Assembly: GCF_003014595.1 (NCBI RefSeq)
Contig: NZ_PYGK01000002.1
Coordinates: 1-64,000, forward strand
From: Chitinophaga ginsengisoli
GTDB taxonomy: Bacteria > Bacteroidota > Bacteroidia > Chitinophagales > Chitinophagaceae
Direction: 5' to 3'
Length of the DNA stretch: 64,000 nucleotides
Below the pieces are notes generated by a model. It was not told where the DNA came from. It saw only the letters and a list, made by a program, of their open reading frames with translations, and searched no databases. Below are positions 55,166-63,325 of the stretch, piece by piece. Each line of letters opens with the position of its first letter. The first letter of the stretch is position 1. The translations under genes and the position numbers were made by a program.

Positions 55166-56320
55166 ATGTGTATCAGTAAACAAACAGCCATACGACTTTT
55201 GACAGGCTTTGCGCTTGTACTACTAGGTGCCTGCGGCACTAAGAAAAGCAATCCTGCAAAGAATGATGTGAAGACGTACCCGGTGCTGGAAATAGCCTAT
55301 CAGCAGGCAGAGATAGACAATGATTATCCTGCCACTATTCAGGGTATTCAGAACATCGAAATCCGTCCGAAGATTGATGGCTATGTGGAAGATATTTATG
55401 TAGATGAAGGCGCCACAGTAAAGAAAGGGCAATTGCTATTCCGCATCAATGCGCCGCAATATGAACAGGCAGTAAAAACAGCAGAGGCAAATATTGAAAT
55501 AGCCCGTGCGGATGTAAATGCTGCACAGATGGAACTGAATAAGGTAAAGCCGCTGGTGGATAAAGACATCGTCAGCAAATATGCAGAGGAAGCAGCGCAA
55601 TATACACTGCAATCCAAACAGGCAGCACTCACGCAGGCCAGGGCAGCGTTAAGCAATGCCCGGACAAACTTTAGTTATACCAGTATCTACAGTCCCGCCG
55701 ATGGCGTGATCGGCATACTACCTTATAAGATAGGGAGTCTTATCAGCAGTACAACACCGAACCCTTTAACAACCGTATCCAATATCAGCAAGATCTATGC
55801 ATACTTTTCCATCAACGAGAAACAGGGGCTGGATTTCTTTGCTGCATCCAAAGGGGCAACCATGCAGGAAAAGCTGGCAACGCTTCCTCCTGTAACATTA
55901 GTGCTTGCAAACGGAACACTGCTTCCCGACAAAGGAAAGGTAGAAACGGCGAGTGGTCTTATTAATACACAGACCGGTGCATTGAATATGAGAGCTACCT
56001 TTCCCAATCCGGGAGGCCTGGTACGCAGTGGCAGCAGCGCCCTGGTACGCATTCCCGAAAACATAGATACTGCCTTGCTGGTTCCTCAGAAGGCCACTTA
56101 CCAGATACAGGGGAAATTATTTGTGTATGTGCTGGGAGAAGGTAATAAGGTTAGTTCTGTAGAGGTTGCCTCTTCTGCGTCTGCCGGACAGGCATTTATT
56201 ATTACAAAGGGGATCAGGCCGGGAGATAAAATCGTTGCGGATGGCATATCAAGTTTACGGGAAGGCCTGGTCATTAAGCCCAAACTAATCAACGCAACTG
56301 ACATAATAACTGCCTTGTAA
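55166..56320 (+). CDS. RND efflux periplasmic adaptor (AcrA/MexA type) lipoprotein
   Basis: 384 aa from the Met of MCISKQTAIRL, chosen because it gives a proper lipoprotein signal (LVLLGAC); the frame opens at 55136. The family elements are the lipoyl half (IRPKIDGYVEDIYVDEGATV, KKGQLLFRINAPQYEQAV), an alpha hairpin (ANIEIARADVNAAQMELNKV), the second lipoyl half (YSPADGVIGILPYKIGSLI), and the beta-barrel and membrane-proximal domains ending at SLREGLVIKPK. It links the pump to the outer-membrane channel. Permease and channel genes follow directly. Confidence 0.93.
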   Translation: MCISKQTAIRLLTGFALVLLGACGTKKSNPAKNDVKTYPVLEIAYQQAEIDNDYPATIQGIQNIEIRPKIDGYVEDIYVDEGATVKKGQLLFRINAPQYEQAVKTAEANIEIARADVNAAQMELNKVKPLVDKDIVSKYAEEAAQYTLQSKQAALTQARAALSNARTNFSYTSIYSPADGVIGILPYKIGSLISSTTPNPLTTVSNISKIYAYFSINEKQGLDFFAASKGATMQEKLATLPPVTLVLANGTLLPDKGKVETASGLINTQTGALNMRATFPNPGGLVRSGSSALVRIPENIDTALLVPQKATYQIQGKLFVYVLGEGNKVSSVEVASSASAGQAFIITKGIRPGDKIVADGISSLREGLVIKPKLINATDIITAL

Positions 56321-56345
56321 CAAGACTGTCTGCTAAAATGATGAT

Positions 56346-59300
56346 ATGTTAAAGCGATTTATAGAACGGCCGGTATTATCTACGGTGATATCCATTATTA
56401 TCGTGACGCTTGGCGTGCTCGGATTGGTATCATTACCGATATCACAGTATCCTGATATTGCGCCACCGACGGTACAGGTACAGGCATCCTACAACGGGGC
56501 GAATGCAGATGTGGTGATGAAGAGCGTGATCGTTCCTTTGGAGCAACAGATCAATGGCGTGGAAAATATGGACTACATCACCTCCACAGCCGGCAACGAC
56601 GGTAGCGCCAATATCACGGTGAGTTTCAAGATCGGGAGCGATCCTAATATGGCAGCCGTGAATGTACAGAATGCAGTATCACGAGCTACGCCATTGTTAC
56701 CGCAGGAGGTGACCCGTGCGGGTGTTACAGTGCAGAAGAAGCAGACCAGTACCCTACTGATTTTCGCATTGTACAGCGATAATCCGGCCTTTGACCAGAC
56801 TTTCATACAGAACTACGCGTCTATTAATGTGTTGCCTGTTATCAAGCGTATACAGGGAGTAGGCGATGCTTCCTCCCCCAGTACGATGGACTATTCCATG
56901 CGTATCTGGCTGAACACCGAAGCAATGGCGTCTTATGGGCTGGTGCCTGCAGACATCACAGCGGCCCTGGCCGATCAGAACATTCAGGCGGCGCCTGGAC
57001 AGTTTGGTGAACGGGGAAAACAATCTTTCCAATATGTGATCGTCTATCCGGGTACATTGACAGATCCTTCACAATTTGGGGATATCGTGATACGTTCCAA
57101 CCTGAGAGGCCGCATTCTCCGATTAAAAGATATCGCGCGTGTAGAACTGGGCGCATTAAGTTATTTCAACCCTGGCCGTGTGAACGGACATGCCGGTGTA
57201 TCTGTAGACGTAGCACAGGTAGCAGGTTCCAATGCGCACCAGGTGATACAACAAACACTGAAAGCCCTGCAGGAGGCGTCAAAGAGTTTTCCGCCTGGTC
57301 TCAAGTATGCTGTGTTACAGAATGCGGATGACTTCCTGATGGCCTCCATCGACAAGGTACTACATACACTGGCGGAGGCTTTCATACTGGTATTTATTGT
57401 CGTTTTTATCTTCCTGCAGGATTTCCGGTCTACGCTGATACCTGCTATTTCTGTTCCGGTAGCCATTATCGGCACTTTTTTCTTCCTGAAATTATTTGGG
57501 TTTACCATCAACCTGCTGACGCTTTTTGCCATTATACTGGCGATAGGCATTGTAGTGGACGATGCTATTGTGGTAGTGGAAGCCGTCCATGCCAAGTTGG
57601 ATGAAGGCTATGAATCGGCGGAGAAGGCTAGTGTGGATGCACTCAGTGAGATATCGGGAGCGATCATTTCCATTACCCTGGTGATGTCTGCCGTATTTAT
57701 TCCTGTCAGTTTTATCGGAGGGTCATCCGGTATATTCTACAAGCAATTCGGACTTACGCTGGCTACTGCCATTGTGCTCTCGGCTATCAATGCACTGACA
57801 CTAAGCCCGGCCTTATGTGCCTTGTTCCTCAGATCCCATCATGAAAAGCAGCAGAAAAAGAGTCTTTTGCAACGATTCTATACAGCGTTCAATACATCAT
57901 TCGAATTGATGACTACCCGGTACAGACGCGCTGTTGCCTTCCTGGCAAAAAAAGTATGGATACCTCTTTCCATGTTGGCGGTCTTTATTGCTGTTTTGTA
58001 CTTTCTTTCGAGGAGTACTCCTACAGGATTTGTACCCAATGAGGACCTGGGTGCTATCAACTGTAATATTGCCCTGCCTCCTGATGCCTCGCTTGACCGG
58101 ACGGACGCCGTAGCGCGGAAAGTGGAATCAATTGCCCGCACTATCCCTGAGGTAAATAGTGTGCTCGTGGTGACTGGTCGTGGACAACTATCGGGAACCG
58201 GGAGCAACTACGCGTTGGTGGTAATGCGGCTTATACCATGGTCTCAACGAAAACGTAATGTACAAACGATCATCAAAGAGCTGTTTGCAAAGACGGCAGA
58301 TATTACCGAAGCGGAGATCAAGTTCTTCGCCCCTCCTACTATCCAGGGGTTCGGCGCTACCAATGGATTTGCTTTCCAGCTGCAGGATAAGACAGGTGGC
58401 AGCATTGCCAGTTTCTATAAAGTAGGTAAGGATTTCCTTTCTGCACTGAATGATCGTCCGGAGATACAATTCGCCACCACCTCATTCAATCCCAACTTTC
58501 CGCAATACATGATGACCATCAATGTGCCGAAAGTCAAGGAGGCGGGGCTGAATGTCACAGATATTACAGGAGCTATGCAGGGGTACTATGGCGGTATCTA
58601 TGCTTCTAGTTTTAATGAGTTTGGACAGCAATACCGGGTGATGGTACAGGCATCTCCTGAGTTCCGTACGACGTCGGAAAGCCTGAATGCGGTGTTTGTA
58701 CGCACGCAGGACGGTCAGATGGTGCCAATTACTGAATTCGTAACGCTGACGCAAACCTACGGGCCGCAGTCTATCACCCGTTTTAATCTATTCAACTCCA
58801 TCAGCGTGAACGGTACTCCTAATCCGGCCTACAGTTCCGGGCAGGCCATCGGCGCGATACAGGCAGTGGCAGCAGAAGCCCTGCCGCAAGGCTATAGCTT
58901 CGAATATTCCGGTATCACCAGGGAGGAACTGATGGGCGGCAGTCAGACGGTGTTTATATTCCTCCTGTGTCTTGTTTTTGTGTTCCTCCTGCTGAGCGCC
59001 CAGTACGAAAGCTACCTGCTGCCTTTTGCCATATTGCTAGCCATCCCTGTCGGGATAGCAGGCACTTTTATGTTCATCAATCTATTTGGCATCGCCAATA
59101 ATATCTATGTACAGATCACCCTTATCATGCTGATCGGGTTACTGGCCAAAAATGCCATTCTGATAGTGGAATATGCCCTTGAAAGGAGGAAGGCGGGCAT
59201 GGATATCGTCGAAGCAGCTGTAAAAGGCGCAGCAGCCAGATTAAGGCCTATTCTGATGACTTCTTTTGCCTTCATCCTGGGACTGGTTCCCCTGATGCTT

Positions 59301-59459
59301 GCTACGGGTGCAGGCGCAAATGGTAACCGCTCCATCGGCACCGGGGCTATCGGGGGCATGCTGATCGGTACCACCTTCGGGATCTTTATCACACCAGTTC
59401 TGTTTATCCTGTTCCAGACCTTACAGGAAAAATTCAGGAGAAAAAAGCGAGTTATATGA
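56346..59459 (+). CDS. RND efflux permease, hydrophobe/amphiphile type (AcrB/MexB family)
   Basis: 1037 aa, the usual length. N-terminus FIERPVLSTVISIIIVTLGV with the first membrane helix; proton relay VVDDAIVVVEAVHAKLDEGY in helix 4 contains the Asp-Asp pair. The repeated second half shows LLSAQYESYLLPFAILLAIP and LIGLLAKNAILIVEYALERR. The periplasmic part includes YSSGQAIGAIQAVA. It takes up drugs or toxic compounds from the membrane or periplasm and moves them outward using the proton gradient. It starts 26 bp after the adaptor gene and overlaps the channel gene by 4 bp. Confidence 0.96.
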   Translation: MLKRFIERPVLSTVISIIIVTLGVLGLVSLPISQYPDIAPPTVQVQASYNGANADVVMKSVIVPLEQQINGVENMDYITSTAGNDGSANITVSFKIGSDPNMAAVNVQNAVSRATPLLPQEVTRAGVTVQKKQTSTLLIFALYSDNPAFDQTFIQNYASINVLPVIKRIQGVGDASSPSTMDYSMRIWLNTEAMASYGLVPADITAALADQNIQAAPGQFGERGKQSFQYVIVYPGTLTDPSQFGDIVIRSNLRGRILRLKDIARVELGALSYFNPGRVNGHAGVSVDVAQVAGSNAHQVIQQTLKALQEASKSFPPGLKYAVLQNADDFLMASIDKVLHTLAEAFILVFIVVFIFLQDFRSTLIPAISVPVAIIGTFFFLKLFGFTINLLTLFAIILAIGIVVDDAIVVVEAVHAKLDEGYESAEKASVDALSEISGAIISITLVMSAVFIPVSFIGGSSGIFYKQFGLTLATAIVLSAINALTLSPALCALFLRSHHEKQQKKSLLQRFYTAFNTSFELMTTRYRRAVAFLAKKVWIPLSMLAVFIAVLYFLSRSTPTGFVPNEDLGAINCNIALPPDASLDRTDAVARKVESIARTIPEVNSVLVVTGRGQLSGTGSNYALVVMRLIPWSQRKRNVQTIIKELFAKTADITEAEIKFFAPPTIQGFGATNGFAFQLQDKTGGSIASFYKVGKDFLSALNDRPEIQFATTSFNPNFPQYMMTINVPKVKEAGLNVTDITGAMQGYYGGIYASSFNEFGQQYRVMVQASPEFRTTSESLNAVFVRTQDGQMVPITEFVTLTQTYGPQSITRFNLFNSISVNGTPNPAYSSGQAIGAIQAVAAEALPQGYSFEYSGITREELMGGSQTVFIFLLCLVFVFLLLSAQYESYLLPFAILLAIPVGIAGTFMFINLFGIANNIYVQITLIMLIGLLAKNAILIVEYALERRKAGMDIVEAAVKGAAARLRPILMTSFAFILGLVPLMLATGAGANGNRSIGTGAIGGMLIGTTFGIFITPVLFILFQTLQEKFRRKKRVI

Positions 59460-60829
59460 AACGGCATATTATCATCACTGTTATAGTTGCGTTGGTCATT
59501 ACCTCCTGTTCTGTAAGCAGGAAATATGAACCACAAAATACTGCCGTAAAAGGGCTTTACAGGGATATTGATGAAACAGATACCAGCAATATCGCCAGCC
59601 TGCACTGGAAAGAGATTTTTACGGATACACTGCTGCAAGAACTGATCACCACCGGCATTCAGCAAAATCTGGACCTACAGGCTGCCTACTCCCGCATCCG
59701 GCAGGCCTCCGCAACGTATGAACAAAGCAGAATGCAATTCTTCCCTTCCGTTGGCGCCAATCCTAATGTAGCCTATGCAGGATCATCTGATCCGCAGGCT
59801 ATCGGGAAAAACATCACAAACAGCTTGTATCAGACAACGTTGACGACCAGTTGGGAAGCGGACATCTGGGGAAAACTAAAAAGCGCCAAAAAGGCCAGCC
59901 TTGCTAATATGTTGCAGGCTGGCGCAAATGCCAGGGCCGTACAGACTTCCCTTGTGGCAGGTATTGCTGCCAGTTACTATACCTTACTGGCGTTGGACCA
60001 GCAGCTAGTCATCACGAGGGAAAGCGTGAAGAACTGGCAGACTACAGTTGATATCATGAAGGAACTTAAAACCGCCAATACCGTTACAGGAGCTGCCGTT
60101 GTACAGAGTGAAGCAAGCAAATATGCGGTATCTGTCACTATTCCTGATCTGCAACGCTCCATCCGGGAAACAGAGAACCAGCTGAACCTCTTATTGGGGA
60201 ATGTTCCGGGACCTATCAAACGGGCAACACTGGACAGTCAACTTCCTATTACACTGTTACAGACAGGCGTACCGGCACAATTACTCTCCAACAGACCAGA
60301 TGTGCAGGCAGCTGAATATAACCTGCGATACTACTTTGAACTAACGAATGTAGCGCGTAGTTATTTCTATCCTTCACTGACACTGAGTGCCTCTGCGGGC
60401 TATGCCAGTTTAAGTTCTTTCTGGGGAACAGGTTCCTGGCTCAGTAACCTGACAGCGGGATTAACACAGCCCATTTTCAACCAGGGTATCAATAAAGCAA
60501 GGCTGCACGCCGCACGCGAACAACAGCAGCAGGCAGCCCTGAATTTTAAAAACACCGTACTGACAGCCGGCGAAGATGTGTCCAATGCCATGTACTCCTA
60601 CCAGATGGCAGGACAAAAGGCAACAGACAGGAACCTGCAGCTGGAGAACCTGAGAAAATCAGTAGAATATACCCAGGAACTGGTGCGCTACGGTTTCGCT
60701 AACTACACCGAGGTATTGACTGCACAGCAAAATCTGCTGATAGCACGACTCAACAAGGTCAGCGACCGCGAACAACAACTGCTGGCGATTGTGTCACTAT
60801 ACCGGGCATTGGGGGGCGGCTGGAGATAG
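59456..60829 (+). CDS. Outer-membrane efflux channel lipoprotein (OprM/NodT family)
   Basis: 457 aa with a lipoprotein signal (VALVITSC). Two outer-membrane efflux protein repeats are visible: LQAAYSRIRQASATYEQSRM then SWEADIWGKLKSAKKASLAN, and the second with LLSNRPDVQAAEYNLRYYFE and TAGLTQPIFNQGINKARLHA. The end motif ELVRYGFANYTEVLTAQQNL is typical of NodT-type channels. It completes the tripartite pump. No local regulator such as TetR is present, so control is not visible. Confidence 0.95.
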   Translation: MKRHIIITVIVALVITSCSVSRKYEPQNTAVKGLYRDIDETDTSNIASLHWKEIFTDTLLQELITTGIQQNLDLQAAYSRIRQASATYEQSRMQFFPSVGANPNVAYAGSSDPQAIGKNITNSLYQTTLTTSWEADIWGKLKSAKKASLANMLQAGANARAVQTSLVAGIAASYYTLLALDQQLVITRESVKNWQTTVDIMKELKTANTVTGAAVVQSEASKYAVSVTIPDLQRSIRETENQLNLLLGNVPGPIKRATLDSQLPITLLQTGVPAQLLSNRPDVQAAEYNLRYYFELTNVARSYFYPSLTLSASAGYASLSSFWGTGSWLSNLTAGLTQPIFNQGINKARLHAAREQQQQAALNFKNTVLTAGEDVSNAMYSYQMAGQKATDRNLQLENLRKSVEYTQELVRYGFANYTEVLTAQQNLLIARLNKVSDREQQLLAIVSLYRALGGGWR

Positions 60830-60841
60830 GTCGCCACCTGT

Positions 60842-61222
60842 TTAGAAAACATCCAGTATCATCAGTTTCTTCTCTCCCGCCGGAACCTGCCAGCGAACTT
60901 CCTTACCTTTCTGAAAACCCAGTAAGGCCGTACCGATGGGCGCCAGTACTGATATCTTATTCTGACTGATATCTGCCTGATCGGGTGTAACGATCGTAAT
61001 AGAAAGGATCCGTTCCGTTTCCATGTCTTTGACGACCGCAGTGGAATTAAGTCCTACTACCGTGTCAGGAAAGTTCTCCTTGCTTACCAGCCTGGCTTTT
61101 CTTAATTCTGTTGCCAGGTCCATTACATTCCCTTTGTCAAACGACTGCGGGTTTCCATTCCTGATGTATGTTGTGAGGATATCAAAATCCTCTTTCTTTA
61201 TTACTAACTGTTCTTTTTCCAT
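60842..61222 (-). CDS. GreA/GreB C-terminal domain (Rnk-like) protein
   Basis: 126 aa. It ends in the FKBP-like GreA/GreB C-terminal fold: SITIVTPDQADISQNKISVL, APIGTALLGFQKGKEVRWQV and PAGEKKLMILDVF. The N-terminal part is too short for the long coiled coil of GreA, so it resembles Rnk, which binds RNA polymerase without rescuing it. Convergent with the efflux channel gene, 12 bp apart. Confidence 0.87.
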   Translation of the reverse strand: MEKEQLVIKKEDFDILTTYIRNGNPQSFDKGNVMDLATELRKARLVSKENFPDTVVGLNSTAVVKDMETERILSITIVTPDQADISQNKISVLAPIGTALLGFQKGKEVRWQVPAGEKKLMILDVF

Positions 61223-61340
61223 TTTAATACGTTTTGATTTTTAAAATTGATAATTCGGGGTGTGAACGGGGATTGCAATCCCACGTTCCGCTCCCCCGGG
61301 GGTTGCACCGTTATATTCGCGCCCCGCGGGCAACGCCATG

Positions 61341-61392
61341 TTTATCCCCGGGGTTACGAACCCCATGATTTATCCCGGGGTTACGAAACCCC
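61341..61392. repeat. Two tandem GC-rich palindromic repeats
   Basis: TTTATCCCCGGGGTTACGAA followed by CCCC at 61341-61364, and TTTATCCCGGGGTTACGAAA followed by CCCC at 61369-61392, nearly identical. The flanking bases 61280-61340 hold related GC motifs (CCCCCGGGGG, GCGCCCCGCGGGC). This looks like a REP-type palindromic cluster, as in other Bacteroidota intergenic gaps. Confidence 0.6.
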
Positions 61393-61397
61393 GGGCG

Positions 61398-61437
61398 CAC
61401 AACAAGGGAACTCCTAACGGAGTCCTATTGTGTTTTG
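61398..61437. terminator. Imperfect hairpin downstream of the 175-aa gene
   Basis: CACAA..AGG..ACTCC pairs with GGAGT..CCT..TTGTG, with bulges, followed by TTTTG on the plus strand. It lies 19 bp beyond the stop codon of the minus-strand gene and may end its transcript. Confidence 0.45.
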
Positions 61438-61455
61438 TTGATGACGTTTTGCCTA

Positions 61456-61983
61456 TCAGGCACTTTTCTTCAGGGAGACGGGCAACATCTTAGACAGGAT
61501 CACCTTCCATTTTTCGGCTTTATCTTCCAATGCGCGTAGCTCACTGATATTGTTTTCTGCCTGTTTGAAAAAGGGAATATCTGCAGGTTGTTTTTCCAGG
61601 AGGAACCTGAAATGTAAGGTCATCCTTTCAAGATAATGTTCCAGCTTTCTCTTCCTCAGACCATTTACATGAATACGGCCATATTGCTTTTTCACAGAAC
61701 AGTTACTTACCTGGTTCAGGTCAATGACATATTCCGTAAGCGACCCGCTATTGGTACCATTCAGTACCAATAACTTTCTTTGTACACCATCCAGCCCGAT
61801 GATGCAATTCCTCAATACCTCCTGGCTTGAGAAGGTAAGCTCATACTTTGATCCAAGCCTGCTGAAATAATCAAGCAATCTTTTCATCTTTCTACGTTTT
61901 TGTCTGTTTCGAATAGCTGTCAGCAACCCGTAACATAAAAAAGCTGCTGCTGAAAGCAGGATAAACACATCGGCCAATGACAT
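61456..61983 (-). CDS. Membrane-anchored protein of unknown function, 175 aa
   Basis: One N-terminal membrane segment (VFILLSAAAFLCYGLLTAI), then a basic stretch (RNRQKRRKMKRLLDYF), then a cytoplasmic alpha/beta domain with KYELTFSSQEVLRNCIIGLD and ELRALEDKAEKWKVILSKML near the end. No family recognised. A 54-aa gene starts 190 bp upstream and ends 25 bp before this one on the same strand, so they may be co-expressed. Confidence 0.7.
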   Translation of the reverse strand: MSLADVFILLSAAAFLCYGLLTAIRNRQKRRKMKRLLDYFSRLGSKYELTFSSQEVLRNCIIGLDGVQRKLLVLNGTNSGSLTEYVIDLNQVSNCSVKKQYGRIHVNGLRKRKLEHYLERMTLHFRFLLEKQPADIPFFKQAENNISELRALEDKAEKWKVILSKMLPVSLKKSA

Positions 61984-62008
61984 GATAATTTTTTACAACG
62001 CAGTACGA

Positions 62009-62173
62009 TCACTTGTTCCGGCTAAAGCCATATAACAACATTACCGGAGTGGTGATACATAATATAAAATACCATTTAGGACTGGCGATCATGCCCCGCT
62101 CCATTGCAATGGCGCTTAATACGGCCAATAGCGCGACAGCTCTGCCAGGAGAAACACGTTGTTTCCTGTACAT
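62009..62173 (-). CDS. 54-aa small membrane protein
   Basis: Read by hand on the minus strand from ATG at 62173: MYRKQRVSPGRAVALLAVLS, then AIAMERGM and a second hydrophobic part (YFILCITTPVMLLYGFSRNK). Two hydrophobic segments suggest a hairpin in the inner membrane. It ends 25 bp before the 175-aa gene on the same strand. Because it is short and of unknown family, confidence is moderate. The plus-strand frame over the same bases looks like a shadow. Confidence 0.55.
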   Translation of the reverse strand: MYRKQRVSPGRAVALLAVLSAIAMERGMIASPKWYFILCITTPVMLLYGFSRNK

Positions 62174-62247
62174 GGCAATAACTTTTACACGGTAATTACT
62201 AACAGTAAATAAGGTTGAAATACAATTATCCCAGGCTATCGGAGTAA

Positions 62248-62433
62248 TCAGGCCTGGGCAAACCTGTTAAAGTCTTTAAAGTTGGAGAAGTAGTACAGGT
62301 CTACACAAAAGGGGATAAATTCCGGGAAGGACCAGGTAAAACAGTTGCTGATATCAGGTATTACATACCTGACAGCATCTGTAGTGTTAATATGGGAGCT
62401 CTTCCGGATCATTTAGTCAAACTTACTAAATAA
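62248..62433 (+). pseudogene. Coding remnant of a small KOW/SH3-like protein without a start codon
   Basis: A 61-codon open stretch reads SGLGKPVKVFKVGEVVQVYT, then KGDKFREGPG and DIRYYIPDSICSV, ending DHLVKLTK and TAA. Its composition is clearly protein-like, in the style of small YodC/SH3-like proteins, but there is no ATG and an in-frame TAA precedes it directly. A CTG at 62254 is the only near start. Upstream, another frame reads NKVEIQLSQAIGVIRPGQTC before a stop, which hints at a frameshift joining the two. Either a decayed gene or one with an unusual start. Confidence 0.5.
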
Positions 62434-62503
62434 AATCTGTTATAAAAACATCAAATATTTAATGAAACGTTAATTGTGGCACCATTATACTAACTTTAAG
62501 CGC

Positions 62504-62950
62504 ATGAAGGCAGGTATGTTTCTACGCAGCACGTCACTCCAGGATGACACCTATTTTGAACAGGCCCTTATTTTCATTACTGAACATAACGAAAAAGGCG
62601 CTATGGGCTTTGTGGTGAACAGGCTTTTTCCCCGGAGGATCAATGAACTGGTAGAATTCAAAGACAGTGCCCCCTTCCCCTTATATGAGGGCGGACCGGT
62701 AGACCAGGAACACCTGTTTTTTATACATCAGCGACCCGATCTGATAAAAGGAGGCGACCCGATAACAGACACGATCCACCTGGGCGGGGATTTCAAAGCC
62801 GCCATGCAATATATTAATGACAACACGATCACAGAGAAGGATATCAGGATATTTATCGGTTATTGCGGCTGGGACTTCGAAGAACTGGAAGCAGAGATAG
62901 CTGAGGGCAGCTGGGAACCTGTAAAAGAAACGACAGTCAGTCTTTTCTGA
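62504..62950 (+). CDS. YqgE/AlgH family protein (UPF0301)
   Basis: 148 aa from the Met of MKAGMFLRSTSLQDDTYFEQ, the usual start of this family; the frame opens at 62474 but the extra ten residues are not typical. Conserved blocks: ITEHNEKGAMGFVVNRLF, YEGGPVDQEHLFFIHQRPDL, IHLGGDF and IRIFIGYCGWDFEELEAEI. Function of the family is not settled; in Pseudomonas AlgH has been linked to alginate and other regulation. Confidence 0.92.
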   Translation: MKAGMFLRSTSLQDDTYFEQALIFITEHNEKGAMGFVVNRLFPRRINELVEFKDSAPFPLYEGGPVDQEHLFFIHQRPDLIKGGDPITDTIHLGGDFKAAMQYINDNTITEKDIRIFIGYCGWDFEELEAEIAEGSWEPVKETTVSLF

Positions 62951-63038
62951 TCATGAGCACTTATAGTTGTAACATTTGCACCCCGATGGCCGTTTTATAG
63001 CAACAGGTCCACTTGTTAAACTATATCACTGCTGTATC

Positions 63039-63167
63039 ATGAAACATCTTTACCTCCTTCTTTCCATTGCTTTCGTATTTGCAGCCTGTTCCAAAGATGA
63101 CTTCAACCCTTCGAAACCTAAAGATGGTCAGGTGGTTGGATACATCGCATACCGCGTACAGCTTTAG
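63039..63167 (+). CDS. Small lipoprotein, 42 aa
   Basis: MKHLYLLLSIAFVFAACSKD is a complete lipoprotein signal with Cys at residue 17, followed by 25 polar residues ending VVGYIAYRVQL. The frame could open at 62976 but the added residues do not fit a signal peptide. No family recognised. A hairpin follows at 63198. Confidence 0.6.
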   Translation: MKHLYLLLSIAFVFAACSKDDFNPSKPKDGQVVGYIAYRVQL

Positions 63168-63197
63168 GAGAACCACCTTGTAGTACTGAGATAAAAC

Positions 63198-63226
63198 GAG
63201 GCATATCTGATTATCAGGTGTGCCTC
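63198..63226 (+). terminator. Hairpin after the small lipoprotein
   Basis: 13-bp stem GAGGCATATCTGA / TCAGGTGTGCCTC with two G-U pairs and a 3-nt loop, 31 bp after the stop codon; no long T-run. Confidence 0.5.
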
Positions 63227-63325
63227 CATTGCATATTCAGCAATAAGACCAATAACAAAATATCTCCGGAGCTGTCAATAAACCCGCTACGCGACTTTTT
63301 CATTAACTTTAGAAAAAAACAGCAC

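Noticed and set aside
61341..61437. CRISPR-like repeats in the GC-rich gap
   Set aside because: Only two copies with a 4-bp gap, palindromic, no spacers and no cas genes.
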